Positions 9,455 through 17,540 of a stretch of 64,000 nt of DNA are shown here, in pieces. Each line of letters begins with the position of its first letter. Position 1 is the first letter of the stretch. The notes beneath the pieces are model-generated. The model ran no database searches, was not told the DNA's origin, and worked only from the letters and a program-made list of their open reading frames with translations. Made by a program: the position numbers and the translations under genes. The stretch comes from Fibrobacter succinogenes (lineage in GTDB: Bacteria; Fibrobacterota; Fibrobacteria; Fibrobacterales; Fibrobacteraceae), in NCBI GenBank assembly GCA_902800815.1, contig CADCGB010000009.1, positions 19,903 through 83,902 of the forward strand, written 5' to 3'.

Positions 9455-10849
9455 ATGAGAAACCTTTTTCCCATGTCTGGGCTTTTGCTCAGCGTAGCCC
9501 TGATTGGCGCAGGATTCGCAACCACCTTCGCCGCAGACGAAACCCTCAGATCGTACGCAGAAAAGAACGGCATCTACATCGGTGCCATTTTAAACTCGCA
9601 GTGGTTTGGCGGCGGACTTCCCGCACAGTACGAACAAGTTCACAAGACGCAGTTCAACATCGTCGTTGCCGAAAACGAGATGAAGTTCGACGCCACCGAA
9701 CCGCAAGAAGGCCGGTTCAACTACAACAATGGCGACAAGATGGTCAAGTATGCACAGCAGAACGGCATGCGTGTCCGCGGCCACGCGCTCGCATGGCACA
9801 GCCAGGTGCCGAACTGGGTGAACAACTACAAGAATGACAAGCAGAAACTGCTCAAGGTGCTCAAGAACCATATCGAGAACGTGGTCGGGCACTGGAAAGG
9901 CCAAGTCGCCGAATGGGACGTGGTGAACGAAGCCATCAGCAACAATGAACCCCAATGGCGTTCCTATTCTGTCTGGTACCAGGGTATCGGCCCTGAATTT
10001 ATCGACTCCGCCTTCGTGTGGGCGCACGCCGCAGACCCCAACGCGGAACTCTGCTACAACGACTATAACCTCGAGCAGGGTGTCAACCCGAAAGCCAAGG
10101 CAGGGTTCTTGCTGGAACAGGTGAAACGCTGGGTTGCAAACGGCATTCCTATCACCTGCGTGGGCTCGCAGACGCACGTGGAAGACACCACTACCGACAA
10201 GCACTTTATCGGTTCGCCGGACAGCCTCCGCTCGCTTGCCAGGGAACTTGCAAAGCTTAACATCAAGCTGAAAATCACCGAGCTCGATATCGGATTCAAG
10301 AGCGGCATCAACGTGAGCAAGAGCGATCTCGAACGCCAGGGACAGACCTTCCGTCAGTACCTGGATATCATCCTCGAAGAACCGAATGCGGATACCTACC
10401 TGATCTGGGGCGTATCCGACAAGTGGAGCTGGCTTGGCGGTTTGAACAGGCAGAAGGGACTTATTTACGACGACAACCTGAAACCGAAGCCGGCTTTCGA
10501 CAGCCTGCTGGTGAGGCTCCAGACGTTTGAGCCGCCGCAGGACACCGTCACCACGGATACGACAACGACCGACACGACCGTCACCGACACAACCTCACAG
10601 GACAGCACCATAGCAATTGCGCAGTCTGCAGGTCCGGGCAGCGTCACCATGCACATTGCCGGACATACGCTGTTTATTGCCGGCACGCAGTCGGCGAAGG
10701 TTGAACTGTTCGACATGCAGGGCCGCCCGGTGTTCAGCACCAAGTGCGAGAAGGGCTCCGTCGAACTGAACGACATTTCGGAAGGGCTCTACGTAGTCCG
10801 CATACGCAGCGGGTCAACAAGCCTAGTCCAGCGCGTATCCATCAAGTAA
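9455..10849 (+). CDS. Secreted GH10 endo-1,4-beta-xylanase with C-terminal sorting domain
   Basis: The 464-residue enzyme hydrolyses xylan. A signal peptide (to about residue 27) precedes a complete GH10 barrel: RGHALAWHSQVPNW near 108-121, the acid/base Glu159 in WDVVNEAI, and the nucleophile Glu276 in ITELDIG. A Thr/Asp linker (about 363-384) leads to a roughly 75-residue domain with VELFDMQGRPVFS and GLYVVRI, the pattern of T9SS type A sorting domains, implying surface attachment or secretion through the outer membrane. AAGGAG lies 4 to 5 bases before the ATG. It is divergent from the expansin gene and ends at a strong hairpin. Family and catalytic residues are clear. Confidence 0.95.
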   Translation: MRNLFPMSGLLLSVALIGAGFATTFAADETLRSYAEKNGIYIGAILNSQWFGGGLPAQYEQVHKTQFNIVVAENEMKFDATEPQEGRFNYNNGDKMVKYAQQNGMRVRGHALAWHSQVPNWVNNYKNDKQKLLKVLKNHIENVVGHWKGQVAEWDVVNEAISNNEPQWRSYSVWYQGIGPEFIDSAFVWAHAADPNAELCYNDYNLEQGVNPKAKAGFLLEQVKRWVANGIPITCVGSQTHVEDTTTDKHFIGSPDSLRSLARELAKLNIKLKITELDIGFKSGINVSKSDLERQGQTFRQYLDIILEEPNADTYLIWGVSDKWSWLGGLNRQKGLIYDDNLKPKPAFDSLLVRLQTFEPPQDTVTTDTTTTDTTVTDTTSQDSTIAIAQSAGPGSVTMHIAGHTLFIAGTQSAKVELFDMQGRPVFSTKCEKGSVELNDISEGLYVVRIRSGSTSLVQRVSIK

Positions 10850-10874
10850 GTACGCACTACGCATAAACAGAAAG

Positions 10875-10895
10875 GGCTGCGATTTTTTCGCAGCC
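10875..10895. terminator. Bidirectional terminator between convergent genes
   Basis: GGCTGCGA (10875-10882), a T5 loop and TCGCAGCC (10888-10895) form an 8-base perfect stem. TTATTTAGTTTAATT follows on the plus strand, serving the xylanase gene; the low-complexity gene runs toward it from the other side. Confidence 0.75.
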
Positions 10896-10912
10896 TTATT
10901 TAGTTTAATTGC

Positions 10913-11572
10913 TTACCAGTCTTTCGCGGGTCTGGCTTGTCCGCGGACGGGTTTCCAGGGCTTGCGTTCGCCGTTCTGCTCGTCGAAATCCTTGAGCAGC
11001 TGCGCGGCCTCTTCGGGGCTCATCTCGCCCATCTGCACGGGCTGTTCCTGCTCGTCTTCGCCACCATTGCTATCGCTGGAGTTTTCTTCGGGCTGTTGCG
11101 GCTCAGGCTGCTGCCCGCCATTGCTGTCGGAACTTTCGCCCTGGCTGCTGCTGGACTGGCCACCGCCATTCTGGTCCTGGTTCTGATCATCACTCCCACT
11201 AGAAGAACTTTCACCCTGATCCTTGTTCTGGTCCTGCTTATCCTGGTTTTGGTCCTGGTTCTGCTGGTCCTTATCCTGATCCTGGTTTTGATCCTGATTC
11301 TGGTCCTGGTTGTTATCCTGGTTCTTGTCGTTCTTCTTGTTCTCGTTCTTCTGCTCGTCCTTGGCCTCTTTAATACGGTCAAGGAGCATTTGCAGTTTCT
11401 GGTCGTTCGGGTAGTATTGCAGACCCTCGTTGCAGGTAATCTCTGCGCTGGGCAAGCGGTTCTCGATATACTGGAAGGCGGCATCGCTATAGTAGGCGCT
11501 CGCCGACTTCGGGGCTGCAAAGGCCGCCACCGCAAGGGACATCACCGCGACTGTGAACATAATCCTTTTCAT
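10913..11572 (-). CDS. Secreted Asn/Gln/Asp-rich low-complexity protein
   Basis: The 219-residue product has a signal peptide (to about residue 20), a short helical part resembling one TPR unit (about 25-70), and then a long repetitive tract of QDQN-type units (about 75-125) followed by Ser/Gly- and Glu/Gln-rich runs. The tract is built from near-identical short DNA units. Its start overlaps the stop of the upstream TPR gene by one base (TGATG), so the pair is translationally coupled. The same NQDQ motif occurs in the partner. The layout recalls BatC/BatE-type TPR proteins of aerotolerance operons, but no vWA or other Bat genes are adjacent. Function unknown. Confidence 0.6.
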   Translation of the reverse strand: MKRIMFTVAVMSLAVAAFAAPKSASAYYSDAAFQYIENRLPSAEITCNEGLQYYPNDQKLQMLLDRIKEAKDEQKNENKKNDKNQDNNQDQNQDQNQDQDKDQQNQDQNQDKQDQNKDQGESSSSGSDDQNQDQNGGGQSSSSQGESSDSNGGQQPEPQQPEENSSDSNGGEDEQEQPVQMGEMSPEEAAQLLKDFDEQNGERKPWKPVRGQARPAKDW

Positions 11573-12309
11573 CAGATTACCTCCAGGTCGTTGTCGGTGT
11601 TGCTGGCGTCAATCTTCGCCTTGGGCTTACGGCCCGCCTTGATTTCGATGACATCATCGATACGCTGCACATGGCCGCTCAGCTGGCCCGCAGTCTCATC
11701 CTCGGCAATCAGGTTCTCGAGCATCTCCTTCGCCTCGGCATACTTGCCATCCTTGCAAAGTTGCAATGCACGCGCCAAAACTTCCTTCGCCTTCTCGGAA
11801 AGCGGAGGCTGTTTCTGGTCGTTGTTCTGGTCCTGATTCTGGTCCTTGTTTTCCTTCTGCTTGTCGAGTTCTTCCTTCAGCTTGCGCTGAACGATTTCCA
11901 CGTTCTTCTTCGCGTTCTCGAAATTGTTGTCAAGGTCAATCGCCTTCTTCAGGTAGGCAACAGATTCGCGCCAGGCAGCAATGCGTTCACTGCCTTCGGC
12001 CGCCTTCTCGCCAATGCGGAAATGCGTATTCGCCAGGTTGTAAGCAGCCTTCGCCGCCATCTTCTTATCCGGCATGCGCATGGCGCTCTCGAGTTCCTTC
12101 TTGGCCTCTTCGTAGTTGCCGAGCCTGTACTGGCACGTACCAATATTGTAGAACAAAAGCGGGTTCGCGGGTTCCGCCTCGCGGGCCTTCATATACTTTT
12201 CAAGTGCTCCGGCATAGTCGCCGTTCTTGAACAGTTTATTGCCGTCGTTTATTGGGCGCGCCCAGAGGGCGACCGACAGCACACATAAAAAAATCAAGAA
12301 AAATCGCAT
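11572..12309 (-). CDS. Secreted TPR protein, BatC-like
   Basis: The 245-residue protein has a signal peptide (to about residue 17) and at least three TPR units between residues 20 and 150 (NDGNKLFKNGDYAGALEKYM, then NPLLFYNIGTCQYRLGNYEEA, given here only in part: YNIGTCQYRLGNYEEA). A charged Lys/Asn/Gln/Asp linker (about 150-170) separates a further helical hairpin. This order is typical of BatC-like proteins next to MoxR and vWA genes in Bacteroidetes-type Bat operons. Here those partners are absent, although a moxR gene lies 50 kb away. It is followed by a one-base overlap with the low-complexity gene. Role probably in periplasmic scaffolding; inferred only. Confidence 0.6.
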   Translation of the reverse strand: MRFFLIFLCVLSVALWARPINDGNKLFKNGDYAGALEKYMKAREAEPANPLLFYNIGTCQYRLGNYEEAKKELESAMRMPDKKMAAKAAYNLANTHFRIGEKAAEGSERIAAWRESVAYLKKAIDLDNNFENAKKNVEIVQRKLKEELDKQKENKDQNQDQNNDQKQPPLSEKAKEVLARALQLCKDGKYAEAKEMLENLIAEDETAGQLSGHVQRIDDVIEIKAGRKPKAKIDASNTDNDLEVI

Positions 12310-12355
12310 TTTTCACCTAGTCCGGCTATAATATACAAAACTAGCCATACAAAAA

Positions 12356-12373
12356 ACCACCCCTGAGGGTGGT
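12356..12373 (-). terminator. Intrinsic terminator after the C25-like gene
   Basis: ACCACCC and GGGTGGT pair around a 4-base loop, followed on the minus strand by six T residues. It separates the C25-like/glycosyltransferase operon from the TPR pair downstream. Confidence 0.85.
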
Positions 12374-12381
12374 TCGCAGCG

Positions 12382-14169
12382 TTAGCGGAAGAACCGCACC
12401 TTGTATTCGGGGAACCGACCCTGGATAAGCCTTCCCGAAGCATCGTAGGAACGGTGTTTCTCGAACGGAGCATGCCATGCCTTCTTGCGGGGGATAGCAT
12501 CCGTCGCGTGCGTTCCGAAGACCTGCATCGGGTCGCCGATCATCGATTCGCCATAGAACCAGTCGTATATGTTTTCGCGCGGCCAGTACTTGTTGCGCTT
12601 GATGCGCTCGTTGAGCCAGCGGCGGAATGCCTCGCCAATCCATACGCCTTCGGCTGCGTATTCATACATCAGATCGTCCAGCTGATTGTCGCCGCTCGTC
12701 TTGGTGGAGCCGACACTCACGAGGCCGCCGCCGCGCGTCCCGAACAGGTGCGCAGACGCGACAGAGACGCTGTAGGTGTTGCCATAGACATCGTCATAGG
12801 CAAGCAACGGGCCGCAGGAGGCAAAGTGGAAAATTCTCGGGCCCACATCCATCGGGTAGCGCACATCGCGGGCATTGAACCCAAGACCAAGCCCCAGATG
12901 GTTGCTATGGCCCACATAGATCGACCAGTCGTAATCCTGCGCGATGCTCTGCACATACTTGAGCGAATCCGACTCGATGATATCCACCGCACTTTCGCCA
13001 TAGAGGGCGGAGAGCCCGCGAACAAACTTGTAGTTGGATTCCACCGTCAAGTCCGTACCCGGCACCATGAAATACGCAGCCTTGTTCGAGTACGTTTTCT
13101 TCCCATAACTTGCGTGTACCTTATCGAACCACTTCAGCAACAGATCCTTCGGGCTTCCAAGCAGGCCTGCCGTATTGGGGTCTATGCGCGACACCCAGAT
13201 TTCAAGGGAATCCGAAACGGAATCGCGCCTTGTAGAATAATGCGCATCGTAGACACCATTGCCAGCACCGCTTTTCCAGCCCGTAGGTTCACCCGGATGC
13301 TCGACAGAATCCTTCAGGCCAATGTTTCCGTAGAAAGTCGCCAGCAGCCCGGATTCTACGGGATTACCGTGGAACCAAACGTCCTTGGGAACTTCCTCCC
13401 ACATGCCGCCTTCCCATTTCCAGTACAGGGACAAGTCGGCACCGCCATATTCTTCCTCGTACTCCAACCGGAATGCGTACAAACTATCCTTGACCAGATT
13501 TACAGCGCCGTAGTAGGATCTACTCCAATCGGGAAGCCAGGCATCCACCACCAGCGTATCGCCAATGAACACCCTGCGTCCGTTATCGCTAATCACCTCA
13601 AGCGAGCAAAGCCCCGTCTGGGGCGGCTTGATAAAGCCCTCATACCGGATAGAGAAACTATCCACAGGGACGGTTCCCGGAAGAGGCGAAGCCGAACCAA
13701 TATTGAAAGCCGGCTTAAGGACAACCTCTTCCGTAATCTTGCCATCGGTCATGCCGAACCAACCCGAAGCCGTATCGAGCCACACGCCGTCCATATCCAT
13801 GAAGTAGAAGTCCGTGACCCAGCGCTGATACCTGAAGCCATCGTTGTTCCACTGCGGAAACTCAAACAGGGCGCGCGGCAAGTCGCCCACGAATATCGCC
13901 CCCTGCAGGCCCTCGCGGTTTTTCACCAAAAGATCCTTGAGTGCTTCTGCAGTCCCGCCATCCTTCGGCGAGGCGAAGGTCTTTATCGCGGTCTTCACGC
14001 CACGCGCATTCCCGATATCCTTCGCGTAGAGTGCGACAGCATCCTTTACCTGCGCATCTTCGTAGAGTTTTTCCTCAACGACAATCATGACATCCGCATT
14101 GCAGCATACCGACAGGAAGAATCCTACCAGCAAGCAAATCCAGCGGCCCCGTAACCCAAGCATTTTCAT
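12382..14169 (-). CDS. C25-peptidase-like secreted protein with inserted PA14 domain
   Basis: The product is about 595 residues with a signal peptide. The first 150 residues and the C-terminal half look like a split gingipain-type (C25) fold: GAIFVGDLPRA early, then IYVGHSNHLGLG and FHFASCGPLL carrying a likely His-Cys dyad, and a final SMIGDPMQVFG as in C25 proteins. Between them, about residues 165-275, sits a PA14-type domain (YEGFIKPPQTGLCSLEVISD, VFIGDTLVVDAW, LYWKWEGG), a carbohydrate-binding fold in many proteins. The start at 14169 has AGGAGG about 5 bases upstream; 14163 is possible. It follows two glycosyltransferase genes, 17 bases after the last, suggesting it acts on or with a glycosylated product. 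Activity is inferred. Confidence 0.6.
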   Translation of the reverse strand: MKMLGLRGRWICLLVGFFLSVCCNADVMIVVEEKLYEDAQVKDAVALYAKDIGNARGVKTAIKTFASPKDGGTAEALKDLLVKNREGLQGAIFVGDLPRALFEFPQWNNDGFRYQRWVTDFYFMDMDGVWLDTASGWFGMTDGKITEEVVLKPAFNIGSASPLPGTVPVDSFSIRYEGFIKPPQTGLCSLEVISDNGRRVFIGDTLVVDAWLPDWSRSYYGAVNLVKDSLYAFRLEYEEEYGGADLSLYWKWEGGMWEEVPKDVWFHGNPVESGLLATFYGNIGLKDSVEHPGEPTGWKSGAGNGVYDAHYSTRRDSVSDSLEIWVSRIDPNTAGLLGSPKDLLLKWFDKVHASYGKKTYSNKAAYFMVPGTDLTVESNYKFVRGLSALYGESAVDIIESDSLKYVQSIAQDYDWSIYVGHSNHLGLGLGFNARDVRYPMDVGPRIFHFASCGPLLAYDDVYGNTYSVSVASAHLFGTRGGGLVSVGSTKTSGDNQLDDLMYEYAAEGVWIGEAFRRWLNERIKRNKYWPRENIYDWFYGESMIGDPMQVFGTHATDAIPRKKAWHAPFEKHRSYDASGRLIQGRFPEYKVRFFR

Positions 14170-14186
14170 TTTCTCCTCCTTTTTTT

Positions 14187-15707
14187 CTAATAACCCACGA
14201 CGTACTTCCCGAAGCATTCTACGTTGTAGCCCAGGTCCTGCAGGGCCTTCATGCGCACCCCGCTGTTCTCAAGCAGGTAAACCACATCCGTATGTTCCGG
14301 AATTATCCTATCCGTAAAGATATACTTGTCGAAAGAACGCACATACAGGAAAGCGGACGGGAAATTTATGTACTTGACCGTTGAGAGGTACGAATTCAGG
14401 TCCACCTTGCCATAGAAAAGCACTCGCGGGTAACTCACGGCGGGGTCCACGACCACGCTCTTGTCGCCTGATTTCGATAGTGCAAGGTTCATCGCATCCT
14501 CGATGCCCTCGCAAAAATAATCACCGATATGGTCGCGATAGGTGGTAAAGTAATCCTTCTCGAAGGTCGCAAAGCAAATGAGGTAGGCGAACAGCGGCAC
14601 CACAAGTGCTCGCACGTGAATACGTTCGAACGCAAACACAATCCCGAACGCCGATATGATAAGGAGCGGCAAGAAGAGGAGGTTCACGCGGTTCACGTTC
14701 ACGTTGATAAGCACGCCGATGGCAAAGCCCGCAAGGAGCCACACCAGTACGAACGTGTATAGCCCGAGCCTGCGCTTGCGAATATCCTGAACAGCATTCC
14801 AGATAAACACGCACAGCCCCACAAAGAAGAACGCGAGTGTCGCCGGGTAGAATAGCCCATGGCGCCCGAAGGAATTCCACGGGAGATAATCACTCTGATT
14901 TCTGAGGATATTCACCAGGTTGAAAAAATTACGGGGAATCTGGACAAAGGAAATCTCGCTGTCGCGGAAGTACACGAGCTTCGGAATGCTGAAGAACGGC
15001 AGCTTGATTTCGGGCATCACACCCTTGTTCACCAGTAGGAAAAGCACCAGCGGGCAGGCGAGCGCCACCAGCACGCCGAGCGAGATCCACACGTAGCGCG
15101 TATGCCGGAGCGAGCGCGCCCAAAGCGCGTAGGCCACACACGCGATAACAATAAACGGAACCATCGACCATACCGTCGCGTACGCATAGAGCGAAAGCCC
15201 GAAACACAGCGCCGATGCCACCAGCAGCTTAGGCTTCTCAAGGCCCTTCACAAAAAAGAATATCCCGAACAGAACAAACCCGGGGGCAAGATTCGATTCC
15301 AGAGCCCAGCGCGAAAGCATTACGTGCCAAGGCGAAATCGCCACAAGGAACATGGCGGCCAGCGCGAGTTTGCCCGAAGAAAAACGCCTGACCAGGTGAT
15401 AGACGGCGACAAGCGAGAGTATGCCTACAAGCAACATCGGGAGGCGAATCACCCAGACCTTGAGCCCGAAGATGGCAACAAAGGGAATCATCAGGTACGA
15501 TTCAAGAGCGTTCATGCCGGAGCCCCACGCAGTGAGGTATACCGGCAGGCGATACCCGTAGGAATCCGCCGCATGGTGCATGAGCGTGAAGGCGTTGTAG
15601 CCCGCAAATGCCTCGTCCTGGTTGATATCGCCCGGAACGTCGCCGAACAGGAACACCCGAGCGAATATGCCGATGGCAAGGATAAGCCAGAAACAGATGC
15701 GAACCAT
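14187..15707 (-). CDS. Membrane glycosyltransferase, GT39/ArnT-like (GT-C fold)
   Basis: The 506-residue protein has about 10-12 hydrophobic segments and an acidic first loop with GDINQDEAFAGYNA, the catalytic DE-type motif of PMT/ArnT family enzymes that use polyprenyl-phosphate sugars. A soluble C-terminal part (about 410-506) follows the last membrane span. Such enzymes transfer a sugar across the membrane to protein, lipid A or cell-wall polymers; the acceptor cannot be told here. The gene starts one base after the stop of the upstream NPCBM-fused glycosyltransferase and is followed by the C25-like gene, so all three form an operon. Confidence 0.75.
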   Translation of the reverse strand: MVRICFWLILAIGIFARVFLFGDVPGDINQDEAFAGYNAFTLMHHAADSYGYRLPVYLTAWGSGMNALESYLMIPFVAIFGLKVWVIRLPMLLVGILSLVAVYHLVRRFSSGKLALAAMFLVAISPWHVMLSRWALESNLAPGFVLFGIFFFVKGLEKPKLLVASALCFGLSLYAYATVWSMVPFIVIACVAYALWARSLRHTRYVWISLGVLVALACPLVLFLLVNKGVMPEIKLPFFSIPKLVYFRDSEISFVQIPRNFFNLVNILRNQSDYLPWNSFGRHGLFYPATLAFFFVGLCVFIWNAVQDIRKRRLGLYTFVLVWLLAGFAIGVLINVNVNRVNLLFLPLLIISAFGIVFAFERIHVRALVVPLFAYLICFATFEKDYFTTYRDHIGDYFCEGIEDAMNLALSKSGDKSVVVDPAVSYPRVLFYGKVDLNSYLSTVKYINFPSAFLYVRSFDKYIFTDRIIPEHTDVVYLLENSGVRMKALQDLGYNVECFGKYVVGY

Positions 15708-15708
15708 A

Positions 15709-17502
15709 CTACTTCTTCAGTGTCAGAATCAGGTTAAGCCAATCCGCATGGTCGTAGGCGTTATCGCCATCCGCATCGATAACGAGCACGATGTGGTCAA
15801 GACCAGCAACCTTCACGTGCCCCGGCACGGCGGCGTTGTTCCCGCGAACAAGTCCGCTAGACCAGAGTTCGCCATCGTCCGACTTCACGATAAACTTTAC
15901 CGAGCCGCCGCCGGACACTTCGTCGTCTACGCCCACATAGAAGTCCAGGTATTCCGCATTTGCGGGCAGCGTGAAGTGCAGGCTGGACGAGGCGTGCGAG
16001 CCGATACCATGTTCGAACTGGCGGTTCTTCACCATCAGGGTCTTGCCTTCCACGCTACGGTTGGTGCGCGGCGAGCCGTACTCCTGCGTGTAGTGATCTA
16101 TCTTCAGGTCGGTGAGATACATCTGGTTCGGCAGGAGTTCCACCTCGATGGGCCTAGCTTCACGTACCTCGCAGAAGAGTTCCACGACAAGAATAAGTCC
16201 GAGCACCACATACGGCACGAACCGCGGGAGCGATAGCCGGCTTAACGCATACGAGACCAGCGGGAAGAACTTCGGGAACAACGCGTGCACCGAGGCGGCG
16301 GCAAACACAATCACGCCGAACACAGAAATCCAGGGCCAGAGATCGCCGCCCTTGAGCCCATTGACCATCTCGATGTTCATCGCGCAAAGGAGCGTAATGC
16401 AGGCCACCCAGAACCAGGACTTGCGCAGGTCAAGCACAAGCCACATGCACGCAAACGGAATCGCGTATATCAGGTAACGTTCGTGCATGCCGGGCAACAG
16501 CAAGAAGAACGCAAACGAACTGAAGGTCGCAAGCTTGAAGGTGGTGCGCAGGTTCCGCGCGAACAGCGAGCACTTGAGGATATATAGCGAAACAATCACG
16601 AACAGTATCTTGCCAATCCATGCCGGCGAAAGCAGGGACCAGATACCTTCCTTGGGCAGGTTGAAGAACGGCGTCGCATCGGCACTCAGGTTACCGACCG
16701 TAAGCATCCAGAGATTCGCCGCATTGTATGTCGCAAACGGGTACTGGCTCGTGGTGTTCACGTATGCCCGCGAGAGCATGCCCGAAAGGTTACCCGCAAT
16801 AAAGAACGGCAACAGCACGAGCACGATTGCAACCGCCATGCCCGGGAGCCCGCGCCAAGAAATCTTGTACTTACGGATGAATATGCCACCGAAAATAGGC
16901 AGCAAAAGAATCATCTGGAACTTCGCGAGGAGCGCAAGCGCAAAGAACAATGCCGCATATTTCATCTTGCTCCTGAAGTTGACACAGTAGAGCGCGGCAA
17001 TGCCGAATATACACGGGAACATGTCGACCTGCCCCCAGATGGGGCCATCAAGCAACAGCGCCGGGTTGAGCGCCACGAACGCAAGCACGAGATGTGCCTT
17101 CGCAGGTTCAAGCTTTATTTTCGAGACAAGCCTGCATGCAATATCCACAAGGGCAAGGTGCGCAAAGTATACTGGCCACAGGCACAGGAACTTGAGCATG
17201 AACGTCTTGTCGATAGGAATGTCGAAAAGCACGTAGACCTTCGACACCACCCACAGCCAAAAAACGTAGAGCGGAGGATAGTTGCCGTTGAACTTCTCGA
17301 AACCGCCATCGGCAAGTTTCTTGACCCAGTCCGCCCAGTAACCCTGATCCCCGCCAAAGGCATTCGCGTTCGTGCAGAACAGGTTCGCCACGAGGCAGAG
17401 ACCGCCCCAGATCAAAAAGGCAAGCGTAGCCTGGTTCCACCTCGCCTGCGGAACCTCGATAGACCTTAAAAATTTAATGAAACCCTTCATAAATACGTAC
17501 AT
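15709..17502 (-). CDS. GT-C membrane glycosyltransferase fused to an NPCBM domain
   Basis: About 597 residues. Residues 1 to about 440 hold many membrane spans and an acidic loop with FGGDQGYWADWVKKL, followed by NYPPLY, resembling GT39/GT87-type mannosyltransferases. The last 150 residues match the NPCBM fold: FEHGIGSHASSSLHFTLP, YVGVDDEVSGGGSVKF and DADGDNAYDHADWLNLIL are close to the family consensus. NPCBM is normally found on secreted glycoside hydrolases, so this fusion is unusual. The start is uncertain: AAGGAG is only 3 bases before the ATG at 17502 and 15 before the ATG at 17490. First gene of a three-gene operon. Confidence 0.7.
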   Translation of the reverse strand: MYVFMKGFIKFLRSIEVPQARWNQATLAFLIWGGLCLVANLFCTNANAFGGDQGYWADWVKKLADGGFEKFNGNYPPLYVFWLWVVSKVYVLFDIPIDKTFMLKFLCLWPVYFAHLALVDIACRLVSKIKLEPAKAHLVLAFVALNPALLLDGPIWGQVDMFPCIFGIAALYCVNFRSKMKYAALFFALALLAKFQMILLLPIFGGIFIRKYKISWRGLPGMAVAIVLVLLPFFIAGNLSGMLSRAYVNTTSQYPFATYNAANLWMLTVGNLSADATPFFNLPKEGIWSLLSPAWIGKILFVIVSLYILKCSLFARNLRTTFKLATFSSFAFFLLLPGMHERYLIYAIPFACMWLVLDLRKSWFWVACITLLCAMNIEMVNGLKGGDLWPWISVFGVIVFAAASVHALFPKFFPLVSYALSRLSLPRFVPYVVLGLILVVELFCEVREARPIEVELLPNQMYLTDLKIDHYTQEYGSPRTNRSVEGKTLMVKNRQFEHGIGSHASSSLHFTLPANAEYLDFYVGVDDEVSGGGSVKFIVKSDDGELWSSGLVRGNNAAVPGHVKVAGLDHIVLVIDADGDNAYDHADWLNLILTLKK

Positions 17503-17540
17503 CAACTCCTTGGAGTAAATGTAATATAATCAGAAAGGCC

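Noticed and set aside
10937..11836. Plus-strand frame rich in Leu/Val/Ile opposite the low-complexity gene
   Set aside because: It is the mirror of the QDQN-repeat codons; the hydrophobic run is a codon artefact rather than a membrane protein.
12382..17502. T9SS sortase PorU locus
   Set aside because: The C25-like protein is much shorter than PorU, carries a PA14 insert, and no other T9SS gene is in the window.
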